A stretch of 64,000 nt of DNA, taken from positions 1,860,001-1,924,000 of the forward strand of contig JAUKTV010000004.1 of the NCBI GenBank assembly GCA_030549205.1, given 5' to 3'. The DNA comes from Apiosordaria backusii. Taxonomy: Eukaryota > Ascomycota > Sordariomycetes > Sordariales > Lasiosphaeriaceae. This document shows positions 34,148 through 45,504 of the stretch, piece after piece. The notes under the pieces were generated by a model. That model saw only the letters and a program-made list of their open reading frames with translations, was not told the origin of the DNA and made no database searches. The translations under genes and the position numbers were made by a program. Numbering within the stretch: position 1 is the stretch's first letter; every line of letters begins with the position of its first letter.

Positions 34148-34568
34148 TTATTGCCTTGGGATCCTCATGTTTGCCTTGATCCTCTCCAACAGCTGCTCCC
34201 TCGTGTCCGAGTCTTGAGGGTGAAGATTTCGCTGTTGGACAGTCAGTATTGATGAAGACAAAACAGTCCCTCCGACTACACAACATACAGCGGCGAGCCA
34301 TCTGCGCATATCTTCTCTTGACCAATCCTCTGGATTTCCCGTTGGATCTGGGTTGGTGGGGAATATGTCCCCTCCCCAAATTGCCCATACTGCAACACCC
34401 GTTACGAGACCTGTGAATGCTGTTTTGTGTTAAAGCTGGCCATTTCGTCCATTTCCATTGGCTCTTACCTAGAAATGCATTCTATGTTGCGCTGTTAGAA
34501 ACCATTGGAAGGAAGCTGGGGGGCACACTCACTCGTGATCTCATCGCACTATCAAGTGGCGTCGGCAT
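34148..34568 (-). CDS. Small membrane-anchored protein with an Ish1-like motif, four exons
   Basis: An 84-residue protein emerges only after splicing: exons 34568-34533, 34481-34469 (13 nt), 34410-34289 and 34231-34148; introns of 51, 58 and 57 nt with good branch sites. The last intron also keeps the frame open if retained. The product starts MPTPLDSAMRSRNAFLG. It has one hydrophobic segment (LVTGVAVWAIWGG) and then an acidic/Pro linker. It ends with a helix-extended-helix segment (WSREDMRRWLAARNL, then DTREQLLERIKANMR). That C-terminal pattern resembles the Ish1/SAP-like motif of fungal nuclear-envelope and stress proteins. The small size and single anchor suggest a membrane-tethered adaptor. 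It is divergently transcribed from the eL38 gene across about 400 bp. Confidence 0.75.
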
Positions 34569-34976
34569 CTTGGTTTACAATGGGGTTCACGTTCTGGCTA
34601 CAGCGTTGTGAAAGCTTATTGTTTGAATAAACAGTAAAGAAGAAAATTAAAGAACCTTAAGAAATAATCAGCAGCAAAATGAGTCAAACGTAAACAAGGC
34701 CTTGGATAAGAACAGGTGTTGTCGTCGTCAACACTCACCACTTGGCCACTGGCAGCTAGCGCCACAGAGCGGGACACGTCACCCAGCCACAGTAAGACGC
34801 TAGGACCACCTCAAGCACCCCTGGCGATGGCTTGTGTGTCGAGAGCAAGGGAGCCCCACCAAAGCAAGCCAATTCGGAGAAACCCACACAAACTGAATAA
34901 TTTTGAGAAATCCCCTTCAACCCCCGACTTTGAACTTCCGTAGACCGTTTACAGGAGCCTCATCACAGCCGTCAAA
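34569..34976. other. Bidirectional promoter region between the Ish1-like gene and eL38
   Basis: This is a 408-bp spacer between divergent genes. No TATA box stands out. It should contain the eL38 promoter and its 5' UTR. Confidence 0.5.
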
Positions 34977-35458
34977 ATGCCTCAGGAGATCGGAGATATC
35001 AAGCAGGTGTGTAACTTACTTCGTGGTCATTTTTTGGGCTGAATGCGAAAATGCAAGTTGACAAGATTTGACTGACAATTTTGTGTTTACAGTTCATCGA
35101 GATCTGCCGTCGGTCGGACGCCTCGTGTACGTTGCCTTCCGATTAAAAATACCACACAACTGGAAACGAAAACAAGAAGAGCTGGAAACTGACAGGTCGT
35201 TTTCGTGGATACAGCCGCGCGGATCAAGAAGAACAAGTCCCAGATCAAGTTCAAGGTCCGCTGCCAGAGACACCTCTACACCTTGGTTCTCAAGGACTCC
35301 GACAAGGCTGAGAAGCTCAAGCAGAGCTTGCCCCCCAGTATGTCACTTGAAGAATAACTGTACCATGACTAAAGCGAGCGCATGGAACTGACGAGACGGA
35401 CACTGCAGCCCTTACCATCAAGGACATCCCCAAGAGAAACAAGAAGGTCCAGGCTTAA
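34977..35458 (+). CDS. RPL38: 60S ribosomal protein eL38
   Basis: Four exons (34977-35006, 35093-35126, 35215-35337, 35409-35458; introns of 86, 88 and 71 nt) give 78 residues starting MPQEIGDIKQFIEICRRSDA. The sequence follows the eL38 family throughout: the DASSARIKKNK block, then IKFKVRCQRHLYTLVLKD and KAEKLKQSLPP. It is a small basic protein of the large cytosolic ribosomal subunit. Intron-rich short exons are common in fungal ribosomal protein genes and explain why no long ORF is visible. The C-terminus (KDIPKRNKKVQA) is a few residues longer and more basic than in yeast. Confidence 0.95.
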
Positions 35459-37136
35459 ATTTTGACGACTGTCTCCTGAAAACAACAATGGAAGTATAGT
35501 CTAGAGTTTGAGCTCTGCCGGGGCGGGGTTGGTAGCGTTTGGCAGACGGAGGCATTTGCATTTTGTGCTAGTTCAGACTTCAGGTCTGCAACTCGATGAA
35601 TACGGCGTCTCGGGAAAATAAGCGATACGATTTAGGAACGAACGTGGGAGTTTACCTTTGCTTGTCCTGTTGAAAGGCAAGATTGGGAGTCTCCGCAAGA
35701 CAATGAAATGCATCCGCCGGCCAACACTACACAAAACAAATCAAGACAAAAAAAACACCAGAATCGGTCTCATCCCTTTTCTTCGGCATAATTGTGTCTA
35801 GTGAGCTGGAAACAGAACAGACAGGAACAGTGCCTGAACTGATGAAGTGGAAATGCAAGTTGATCCCACAACAAACTGGATGACTTTGGGCGTCAATAGT
35901 GCCATCAAACCACCACACAAGCCTTGTGGCTTTGGGGTCATGAAAATTCCTTGCAGGAACACTCGCTTTTCGACGCCTGGTGGTTACAGCGTTGTGCCTC
36001 TCCAGAGTTGCCGAAATGCAATGGCCTCAGCCTGGATTTTGTTCGAAAATGTAGATGGAATACCAGCTTGGTGTATGAGGTTTTCTCCTGAATTTATGGG
36101 GACCTGCCGTGCACCGATCTCAAACTGCATGACGTGTTACGATCTCGAGGTAAAAGTACCGGCTACGTCCGAACCCCGAGTTCGGGCCACTTCCGCATGG
36201 GGTAGCCGATACTTCGGCGTCACCACTGCCGCCACGGCGTCAGCTCCCCGCAACGAGTCCCCCGGAAACTGTCATAAGCCCCACACCTTCGATAAGCCGC
36301 TATGTAAGCAGATTGCAGACACATCATGCGTCCCCCTCCATCGCTGAATTGGGATGGAATTAACAATACTGCCATGCCTGACGGCGGCGGGCAACGCCAT
36401 CTTCGTTGACCGCAGCAAAACACGTTGCCCGTTGACATAACATGCCCCGGCACAGACGTCACGGGATCACTCAAGGTTTTTCGTGGGGGAAATTGCACGC
36501 TTTTGCTCATCCCTCACGCCCAAAATTATCGGCCCGGACTTGCCTTTCTTGGCCTGTGGAAGCATTCGAAGCACGCTGACAATCGGGTTCGAGACCGTTG
36601 ACACCGCTTGTCAGGTTGGCCTGGTTTAAATAATTTAACGGAGCTCTTTGCTCAAAGCTTTCGAAGCGTGGCTCCCCTGACTGTCACCCGGTTCGCTGGA
36701 ATTGCAGGCCTGGCACCAATCAGGAGCTTCGAGAAGACTAAATGTCACCAAATGGGCTCATCAAGCAGCAACCCCTGTCGTGAGCCGTCGTGCATCGTGG
36801 CTAAGCACCGCGTCCAATGTCCAGTGTCCATCCGTCATTTTTCTTGCTTCCAAAGTGCTTTCCCCTTCCGTGATCTGTACCACCACACCTCGCTCACTTC
36901 CTCCCCCTTTCTCCTCTTTCGTTATCTTGCATCGAGTGTTGAGTACAGAGATAATAATAGTCATCAACCCCACTCCCGCCTATACTGCTCCTCTTTCCCC
37001 TTCTTTCGCGTCCGCTTCTTCTTAATCATCGCTATTTTATTGGTGGTCTAGCAAAGCCCAACGTGAGGAATCAGCTCTGAGGTGCCTTCGTCGTGCAGCA
37101 ACATCTCGGCGACTAAGTGCACTTGTATGCCGGAGA
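35459..37136. other. Gene-poor interval between eL38 and mevalonate kinase
   Basis: A 166-codon plus-strand open frame (35847-36347) is present but has no domain and odd composition, and I do not accept it. Toward the right end, CT-rich sequence (about 36880-37020) may belong to the mevalonate kinase promoter or 5' UTR. No RNA gene or repeat was seen. Confidence 0.4.
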
Positions 37137-37361
37137 CTATCGCTCTCGTCCGAACACCGGGCCGAAGTCAATTGCGAAAAACTCGGCGAATTGAGTCCAT
37201 CTAGCGACGTCACATCCCATATACTTGACCAGCGAAGCAAGACTCTCCAGACGCCTTTGTTCGTGGATCGCATCGAAAATCGAGAGCCATTGAACCTCGA
37301 CTAGGTAGACATTGTTCTCGGCCAATACGTACAGGGCCCTTTGTGTCTCACTCGAGGCCAT
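37137..37361 (-). CDS. Hypothetical small ORF opposite the ERG12 5' end
   Basis: A 74-codon minus-strand frame starting at 37361 (MASSETQRALYVLAENN) has balanced, gene-like codon use and amino-acid composition. It ends in FGPVFGRER. It starts only about 40 bp from the ERG12 start on the opposite strand, so it would share a promoter or overlap the ERG12 leader. I recognise no family and see no introns. It may be a chance frame or one exon of a longer gene. Confidence 0.25.
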   Translation of the reverse strand: MASSETQRALYVLAENNVYLVEVQWLSIFDAIHEQRRLESLASLVKYMGCDVARWTQFAEFFAIDFGPVFGRER

Positions 37362-37402
37362 AGTCACACAATAGCTGGAATTCTCGTCAGCCACAACACG
37401 CC

Positions 37403-39045
37403 ATGACGCAGCGCATTGCCAACGGCCACAATGGCTACCACGCGGACACCGAACCCGAAAGCCCCAGCATCAGTGCCAGCAGCAGCAACGCCAGCGATTC
37501 TGGTCTCGAAGGCACAAACGGGGTCAACGGAATTACCAACGGTGCCGGCGGCCTGTCGCTGAATGGGAAAAGGAATATTAGAGAGCGGATGCAACGCAAA
37601 AAGTCCAGTCCAATGATGCCCAATTTCATGGTTTCGGCGCCGGGAAAGGTGATTGTGTTTGGTGAACATGCGGTCGTACATGGCAAGGTAAGAAGCCCAC
37701 GTAAGGAAAGGGCTGATTAAGGTGAAGCTGACCTGGGCGCATCTTACAGGCCGCGATTGCAGCTTCTATCTCGTTGCGCTCTTACCTCCTCGTAACATCA
37801 CTCTCCAAGTCGAGGAGAACGGTCACGCTCAAGTTTCCAGATATCGACTTTGACCACTCGTGGAATATCGATGACCTGCCTTGGACCGTCTTCCAACAGC
37901 CGTCCAAAAAGAAGTATTACTACAGTCTTGTCACGGAAATCGACCAAGAGCTTGTCGCCGCTATTCAGCCTAACCTCGCCGATGTCTCGCCGGATAAGCC
38001 GGCAGACGTTCGCAAGGTCCACCAAAACTCGGCCGGTTCTTTTCTGTACATGTTCTTGTCGCTTGGCTCGCCGTCTTTCCCCGCCTGCCAATACACACTG
38101 CGCTCTACGATCCCAATAGGCGCAGGGCTCGGAAGCAGCGCCACTATTGCTGTGTGTCTCTCGGCAGCCCTGCTGCTTCAGCTCAGAACACTCTCAGGCC
38201 CGCATCCCGATCAACCGCCTGATGAGGCTCGCATGCAGATTGAGCGCATCAACCGGTGGGCGTATGTCTACGAGATGTTCATCCACGGCAACCCTTCCGG
38301 AGTGGATAACACCGTCTCAACACAGGGCAAGGCGGTCATGTTCCAAAGGACGGATTACAGCAAGGCGCCTGATGTAAAGCCGCTCTGGGACTTCCCCGAA
38401 CTTCCACTGCTTCTGGTTGACACCCGGACGCCAAAGTCAACGGCGCATGAAGTGGCCAAGGTTGGGCGACTCAAGGACACACATCCGAAGCTCGTGGGCA
38501 GCATTCTTGACGCCATTGATAAGGTCACGCAAACATCAGCTGAGCTTATTGCCGAGGATGAGTTCGACACAAAGAATGAGGACAGCCTGCGCCGTGTGGG
38601 CGAGCTGATGAACATCAACCACGGTCTTTTGGTCTCACTCGGCGTGTCGCATCCCCGACTGGAGCGCGTTCGCGAGCTGGTGGATCATCAGGGGATAGGC
38701 TGGACAAAACTGACAGGTGCCGGAGGTGGTGGCTGCTCGATCACGCTGCTGAAACCCGGGGTTCCTAGGGAGAAGCTCGACAGGTTGGAGGAGCAGCTTG
38801 ATCAGGAGGGCTACCAAAAGTTTGAGACTACGCTAGGCGGTGATGGTGTAGGCGTTTTGTGGCCGGCTGTGCTCAAGAACGGCACGCATGAGGATGAGGA
38901 GGGTGGAATGGAGATTGATCAGGAAAAGTTTTTGAATGCGGAGGGCAACGATGGCGTGGAGAGGTTAGTGGGTGTGCATGGTGGCATGCCTGGGGAGAGA
39001 GAAGGCTGGAAGTTCTGGAGAGTGGAGAGCGATCCGCAGCTTTGA
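37403..39045 (+). CDS. ERG12: Mevalonate kinase
   Basis: A GHMP-family kinase phosphorylates mevalonate at C5 in the cytosol, an early step toward IPP, FPP, GGPP and ergosterol. Exons are 37403-37687 and 37750-39045, with a 62-nt intron (GTAAGA donor, CTTACAG acceptor), giving 526 residues. Visible motifs: APGKVIVFGEHAVVHGK at about residues 79-95, the glycine-rich ATP loop PIGAGLGSSATIAV, the NPSGVDNTVSTQG segment, and the C-terminal KLTGAGGGGCSITLL. An N-terminal Ser/Asn/Gly-rich extension of about 70 residues precedes the catalytic domain and is probably disordered. The C-terminal tail is acidic. The protein is longer than the yeast enzyme because of these ends. It shares the neighbourhood with two prenylation genes. 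Confidence 0.96.
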
Positions 39046-39712
39046 AACTCGCCATAGTATTATGGGCATCTTTTTCGATTCACCACTTGGCCGGTTTTTG
39101 CTTGCGTAAGGCTTTTTAATGGGACTTTTTTTTTTTTTTTTTGGGCTACAGAGGAAATCTTGACTTGATCAACTGAGGGCCGCAGGCAGTCAGGATGGGA
39201 AGGCAGACAGGGTTAGGAGTTAATTCCGCGGAAAAAAGGGGGGCCTTAAAACAGGGGATTACTATATTGTATTGCTGTTCTTCGTTTTGTGCTGCGGTTT
39301 CAAGGATATTTAGGAGAAAGGATTTCAGCTTTGTGAGGCTTGCGGCCACCATTACTGGTTGATTTAGAATATTTTACCTTGCGGTACCTTTGGTTAGGTA
39401 TTTTACTTGCTTTCCTGAGTAGTTTACGTAATTGTTGAATCAAGGCAGCGAGAAGCCGCAAGCAGTTGAGATGAAGGAAGAAATAAAGATCTAAGGAGTG
39501 TTTGCTGGGTGACTGATCGTTATGATTGTTGTCTTTGATCCAGTGTTGTGATTGTCAATCCCCCTGTTGAGTCCTTCTAGTCTAGAAGCTTTGGAAGAGC
39601 TCCTGTTTGGGCTTGGTGCAGACAGCCTGGCCATCAGCTGTGTCCCTGAGTGAGTGAACCTTGCCCCGCCATTTCAACACCTCCAGCTTGCGTGCCGTGC
39701 CCATTCTTGACA
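39046..39712. other. Intergenic region between ERG12 and the prenyltransferase alpha gene
   Basis: It contains the ERG12 3' UTR, a long T-run (about 39127-39141) and the promoter of the following gene. No further feature. Confidence 0.5.
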
Positions 39713-41542
39713 ATGCCGCCCAAAGGAAAAGCGGCGCAAAAGCCCAAAGCGGGAAGCTGTATGTTTATTCTTTTTTTAGTTTGCGGTGCTGCTTGGTATT
39801 GTGATGCTAACTATTGTCTGCACCAGCAGCAGCAGCCACCAAATCCCCAGCAGCAACTCCGGCGGCACCACTCTCTACCAAGAGCACCAAAGCCACGCCT
39901 GACCAACAACAACCGCAATCTTCAACCGTTGCCGAGAAGTCCAAACACAATTTTACCCTCTGCCACCCGTTTGAGGACCTCACAGGTAAAAACTCGCTTT
40001 CAGCCCTACCAACCCAAGCAGACCAGCTCGTCTGGTTCGCATCCCGCCTCGTCACCCGCCTCCCAGTCCGATCTATAGGAGCAAAAGGTCAAAAAGACCT
40101 CTGGAAAACCGTCAACGACCACTCCCTCCCACCACGGGGGTTCAACATCCGCAAACACCAAAAACGTCAGCAACAACACAAGACCGCCGACTCTCGCGGT
40201 CGTGACATTGGGGAATACAGCACCAAAGAGTGGGAACTCAGACAGGAGAAACGAGTGACGCTATCTTGTCTCCAGCTGCAATCACAGCGGTTTCGAGAGC
40301 TGAGAGATAGGCAAAAGAGGGGGTTCGTCGACAGTCAGACCGGAGACACAGTCCTAGTCACCGACTCGGAGTACCTCGAGGAAAAGCAACGACGCCGCGA
40401 GATGGACAGGCTAAAGAAGGAGCTGTATGGCACGCAGGGGATGGGCAGGCAGGGGAAGCTGGCGCTGGATCCGGAGTGGGATGATGTTGTGCCTATCGTG
40501 GTGGAGGACCCGGAGAATGCGTTGGCTGCGATTGCGTATTCGCCTGATTACGCTGAAGGTATGCACCCCCCTTTTTACCCCTCAACCGGGTCTCAAAACT
40601 AATGTGTGTTGTCCCCCAGCAATGTCCTACCTCCGCGCAGTCATGAACTCAAAAGAGTACTCCCCCCGCTGCCTCAAGCTAACCGAGTACATCATCAACC
40701 TCAACCCAGCCCACTACACCGTCTGGCTCTTCCGCGCGGCCAACATCTTTGCTCTTAAACTCCCCATCCTGGACGAGATAACCTGGCTCAACCAGATCGC
40801 GCTGGAAAACCTCAAGAACTACCAAATCTGGCATCACCGCCACCTCTTGGTGGAAAACTACTACCCCTCCATCTCTTCCGACCCAGCCGCTCTATCCGCC
40901 TTTGCTGCCTCCGAGCGGGAGTTCCTGACGCAGATACTGGCAGAAGACACGAAAAACTATCACGTGTGGTCGTACCGCTCCTGGCTAGTCGGGAAGTTGG
41001 GCACGTGGTTCAATCCAGAGGAGCTGAAGAGCACAGAGGACTTGATTGATCAAGACGTGAGGAACAATTCCGCGTGGTCGCATAGGTTCTACCTCGTGTT
41101 TTCCGACCCAGAGAACTGCACCCCGGGGGATAAATACGCGGCTACGGAGGCGGACCCGAAGGTGCCGGGACAGATTGTCGATCGGGAGGTGGGGTATGCG
41201 GAAGGGAAGATTAGGCTGGCGCCGCAAAATCAGTCTGGGTGGAATTACCTCCGGGGTGTGCTGGTGAAGGGAGGGAGGGAACTAAAGAGTGTGCAAAGCT
41301 TCGCGGAGGAGTTTGTTATGGGCTTGGGGGAGGAAGGGGAGGGAGGGGAAGGGGAAGGAACAGGGGAAGAGGTCAAGTCAAGTCATGCGTTGGATTTGCT
41401 GGCGGAGATTTATAAGGAACAGGGGGAGAAACAAAAGGCGGATTTGTGCTTGAGGAGGTTGGTGGAGAAGTGGGATCGGATCAGGGGGGGTTATTGGCAG
41501 TGGAGGAGGGATGGGTTGGGGTTAGGGGAGGTTGCTGCTTAG
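39713..41542 (+). CDS. RAM2: Protein farnesyltransferase/geranylgeranyltransferase I alpha subunit with long N-terminal extension
   Basis: The shared alpha subunit of the CAAX prenyltransferases pairs with a beta subunit to attach farnesyl or geranylgeranyl to Ras/Rho-type proteins and pheromones. Exons 39713-39758, 39827-40558 and 40620-41542 (introns of 68 and 61 nt) give 566 residues. The conserved domain starts about residue 236 (DPEWDDVVPIV, then YSPDYAEAMSYLRAVM). It contains at least five PPTA-type repeats: NPAHYTVWLFR, NYQIWHHRHLL, NYHVWSYRSWL, NNSAWSHRFYL and NQSGWNYLRG. Normal subunits are about 330-400 residues. Here about 235 extra N-terminal residues are present: an Ala/Pro/Thr-rich part, then a charged region ending in ELRDRQKRGF. 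That part is not recognised. It could be a real extension, an adjoining gene fused by the gene model, or a lineage-specific domain. Confidence 0.9.
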
Positions 41543-41820
41543 GGAGAATGAACGATACGAGCAAAAAATGTCAGGTTGATGCAAGTTGGAAGTCTCTTAT
41601 ATCAAGAATGCAAAGTCTGAAAGATGACCCGTTGGCGATAAAAGGTGTTTGTCTTTAAGCGTTATTATCATTATGTAGGTAGGTAGGTATGTACTGTGTC
41701 GGTCTCATGTCGTTACCCAAAACAAGCACCATCCCATTTTGATAGCCGACCGCCGTTTCCATCTATAGGTGTGTGTATGTATGCAGCCCCATTCATTTTC
41801 GTTCCTTGTAGCATCCATTT

Positions 41821-42338
41821 CTAATCTTTGATCAAAAACTCCTCGATGTCCTTGTCCTCCTCCTCCTCCTTGGACTCTTGTAACCTCCTTTCCTCCGCCT
41901 CCAAAAGCTTCTTGATCATGTCTCTCTGTCTCCGGCGTGCCTTCTTGCCCCAGTCCGTCGCACTTGACGCCCCCTCTTCTTCGTCCTCTCCTTCAGAATC
42001 GGTATCATCTGGTATCTGGACCTTGCCGCGGAGCTCGTTGGGGGAGATTTTGGCCTTGGCGGCGAATTCGGCTTCGGTGGCGGCGTGCTCGGCTTCGTGG
42101 GAGGCCATTTGGGCGCGGCCGCCTAGTTTCATGAGGTAAGGGCGGAGGAGGAGGTCTATGGCAGGTGGTTAGTAAAGGGCGGTAGAACAGAAGGGGAGGG
42201 AAAGAGGAAAAACATACAAGTACCGGCAACGATAATTACTCGGATCCATTTTTGGGGGGACATGTTGTCAAGGGTAGATTTGAGGTTGGTGGTGAGGCGG
42301 TCGCCGAGGGTGGTGGCGAGGTGGGCGATGTCCTCCAT
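41821..42338 (-). CDS. PGA2: Pga2-like trafficking protein
   Basis: Two exons (42338-42218, 42155-41821; intron of 62 nt) encode 151 residues. After an amphipathic start comes a single membrane segment split by the intron (WIRVIIVAG joined to TYLLLRPYLM), followed by the KLGGRAQM block typical of the fungal PGA2 family. A long charged C-terminal tail follows, with an acidic EGEDEEEG patch and a KKARRRQR basic patch. In yeast, Pga2 is an essential ER/nuclear-envelope protein needed for processing of Gas1 and other secretory cargo. The role here is inferred by family. The gene is divergent from the CENP-S gene. Confidence 0.8.
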
Positions 42339-42943
42339 GATGGGCGGTTCTTTTCTGGGGGTGTTGATTGGGGTGGTAGATGAGAAGGGCGGGAAGACTG
42401 GAGGTTGTTTTGTGGTTTAGAATAGGTGTGAAGAGTATGGGGTGCAGATGCGAAAAGAATGCGCGAAAATCTCCCATGCAAGAAGAGGCAAGCGCAAGCT
42501 CAACGTAACGGCGGGAGCTGTGCTTGGACCCCACTCTGGGAGTTAGGGGTCTGTACTTCCGGCAGGCCCGGCAAGAGGTACAAGAGTTAGACTGCGGTTT
42601 TGTTTCTGTATTTTTTTTTGTTAAGAATATTGCGGTTGTGTGCTAATTGTGGGATAGATGGCAGCTTGATTAGTCAATGCCCGAGGTCAATAAACACTTA
42701 TACAAGCTGACCCGAGAGACTTGATGTGATGCTCAAGACACCGTTGCGGCTCTTCAACATCTCTCCACTTTAAAGCTTGCATAACCCCAAGACAACTCTA
42801 GCCATTTCTCATCTAGCGCACCCCCACGCAAGCCTTCATCCTGCTGACTTCGCGTCACAGAGCTTCCACACTGCGACGCGTCTGAACGCGTCTTTTATCG
42901 ACATCTGCCAAGACTTCACCACCCATCTCATCACCATAGTAAG
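42339..42943. other. Divergent promoter region between PGA2 and CENP-S
   Basis: This 605-bp spacer contains the two promoters. T-runs and C-rich stretches are present, and no specific motif is recognised. Confidence 0.5.
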
Positions 42944-43460
42944 ATGGAAGATCAAGCGGACAAAGAGCTGCAAGAGGTATGTGTCTGTGATATATCCGAA
43001 TGATATGATGAGAAAGCAAATGTTGACAAACCTGGGTACAGCGCTTAAAGGCGGCCCTGTGGTTCTCTATCGGCAAGATCGTGGATGAGGAGTCTATCAG
43101 GCGGAATAGGAATGCCACACCGCAGTTTATTGGGGCCTTGGCGGATTTGGTTTGGAATCAGATCGGTAAGTTCCTTCCTGTTAATTCATCTGGGCTTACA
43201 CAGATATATTTCATCCATCTATGAGATAACCCGCCTCAAAGGATGACAAACATATCTCTAACACAGAAAAATAAACAGAAAATGTAGCTATTGACCTTGA
43301 GTCATTCAGCAGACATGCCAACCGAACAACAGTCACAACAGACGATGTCCTACTACTAGCTAGAAGGAACCAGGACCTGCACGCCATCATCAAGGACATA
43401 GTCGACAAGGAAAAGGCTAGGAAGCTCAAGAGCAAGGCAAAGGGGAAGGCCAGGGCGTGA
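42944..43460 (+). CDS. MHF1: CENP-S / MHF1 histone-fold protein
   Basis: Three exons (42944-42976, 43042-43165, 43279-43460; introns of 65 and 113 nt) encode 112 residues. The start MEDQADKELQERLKAALWFSIGKIVD is followed by TPQFIGALADLVWNQIENVA and then RTTVTTDDVLLLARRN. This is the histone-fold pattern of CENP-S, with a Lys-rich tail. With CENP-X it forms the MHF complex that binds branched DNA, stimulates the FANCM-type helicase and joins the CENP-T/W assembly at centromeres. The first exon is only 33 nt, and the second intron offers two alternative AG acceptors 12 nt apart (43266 and 43278). Only the second keeps the frame. Confidence 0.93.
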
Positions 43461-43667
43461 TGATCATTTTTGACCCGTCGTCAGAATATCAAGGGGTTTT
43501 ATTGCATATGAACGGTATTTTAGGTTATTTTTCTAGCATGGAGTTCAGGACACCGAAAGTGAATATTCTTTCTTTCTCATATCATCACTAAATACCACTG
43601 ACATCTTTACAATACTCTCCCATACATTTTATTCGGAAAATCACCAATTTTGAAGATTCCCATTCGC

Positions 43668-45504
43668 TCACTCCACATGCTCATGCTCCTCCTCCCCTAA
43701 CTGCATCTGCTCCTCATACTCCTCCCACTCCTCCTCATCCATCTTTACCCTCCACGCCAGCCCACTAACAATCGTCCAAACGCTCCCCATCAGATTAAAC
43801 AACACCAACTCCATCCCCACCAAACTCCAAATCCCCTCCCAACTAAACGCCCCAAACAACCCCACCTCATTCACCCCCGCCAGCTCCTCAAACCTCCCCG
43901 CTCTCGCCAAATAAGGCCTGATCATGGAGGTCCAACACAGCGCCGCAAAGGGCGACATGATCAGCCTCGACGGCCCAATCGCAAAGACATCTGTCGCCAA
44001 GGCAGCGGGCAACCGTCTGAGTTTGTTATCTCGAAAGGTACGCTCCCTGCTCTGGGAGGCTCTGGCTGAGTCAGTGACGTTGGGGCGGAGTTCGGCGGAC
44101 CAGACGCCAGGGGTGTTATTCCCGGCGTTGGTTGAGTTGATGTTTTCTGCGGTGTTGCCGCCACCGCCAGGGGTAGAGTCTGCGGCTTCGACGTCAAAGG
44201 AGATGAGTGTGGCGCTGACTTCTATTTCTTCTTCTTCGGAGGCATAATCGTCGGAGACGAGAGGGATGCCGCCGGCTGTTCCAATCGTGGCACTTTGTCT
44301 CCGCGCGGGAGTCCTAGAGGTAGGAGCAGCGGATTGTTGTTGATGGGGTGCATTAGGGGTTGTTGTCGGCGGTGGAACGGGTGATGAGCCAGCAACGACG
44401 GACTGTTGATCAACAGGGGGAGGAAGTTCAAGCGTAAAGGTTGGCGGGACGGGAGTTATATCCTGAAGGGCTCTGCGTTTCGACGGGCGCGGGTTACTGG
44501 GAAGTGGAAGTCTACTGATGATCTTCATGCGGAAGAACTTAGCGACGTGATTGTAAACCAACATGTAGGCGAAGAATCCGCCCAGAGGGGCGAGGCCGAG
44601 GGCGGCGCCGCCTATCCATTTGAGGATTCCAATGGGGCAAAGAGAGGTCGGAAGTGGCGGGATGACGATGGGTGACACGCTTGAGCCGGGGATGAAGAAC
44701 TTCCAGCTGGGGAAAACATCGGTTGCCGGTATGATGCCAAAACGCTGGAAGGTTGTGTAGACGACCAGGTGGAGACGGACATACATGGAGGCGTAGCCGA
44801 GTCTAGGGTGATCATTAGCCATGGCATTGGGCAAGAATAGTCAAGGACAAAGACATACATTGGGTATTCTTTAACCTTGGGAGCTACCATACGATCGATC
44901 GCGGCATTCAGTCCAAAAGCCGGTAAGCCGCTAAAGAGGTGTGCAGCTAAAGACTGGTCCTGTCTGGCGAGGACAAATGTCTCTTTGAAAGGCACCTGGC
45001 TGTACCGTTTGTAAAGCTAGGAACGGTTAGTGGAAAACATTGTTGTTTTTCATATAGAAGTGTAGGACATTTGCTTACCAGGATACGCTGTCTCATACCG
45101 TTAACACCCCAAACGCAAGCCGTGTCAAGGATCCCACCAAGGTTGAGTAGCTTTCTCCCCCACTCATCCTCATAAGCATCATGTCGATAAGAGGAAATAG
45201 CCTGAGCGTCATCGGGGCCATTCTCGGGCTCAGCAACGCCTATCACCATCATCACCTCGTTATGCGACCGAACCACATCTTTGTTGATGCGCCGAGTTTC
45301 CAGGTTTACAGGGCGACCTCGCTCATCGTACCGCTGACGATAGCCATGGTGTACCGATTCTGGCTCTTCGTGCTGGGGAGGATCTGGAAAGATTACTTCA
45401 TCGTAAGGTGACCGGCCCTGTGCGAATGTTAGACCGTTGTATCTGCCGTGGCGTAAGAGTTACCATACAAGAGCCTGCGAGACCAGGGGCTCTAGGATTC
45501 CCAT
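43668..45504 (-). CDS. Conserved fungal multi-spanning membrane protein of unknown function
   Basis: Four exons (45504-45469, 45417-45079, 45016-44859, 44802-43668; introns of 51, 62 and 56 nt) keep one frame and give 555 residues starting MGILEPLVSQALGRSPYDEV. After an N-terminal soluble part come hydrophobic stretches around ILKWIGGAALGLAPLGGFFAYML and, near the end, GLFGAFSWEGIWSLVGMELVLFNLMG. Between them lies a roughly 200-residue Pro/Ser/Thr-rich, probably disordered region. The tail is strongly acidic and ends in EEHEHVE. The conserved first half (CVWGVNGMRQRILLY, HLFSGLPAFGLNAAIDR) suggests an organellar membrane protein, possibly mitochondrial, but I cannot name it. It converges with the CENP-S gene. 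Confidence 0.75.

Noticed and set aside
35847..36347. 166-codon plus-strand ORF
   Set aside because: No recognisable motif and scattered Cys/Trp/Met typical of random translation; not supported as a gene.
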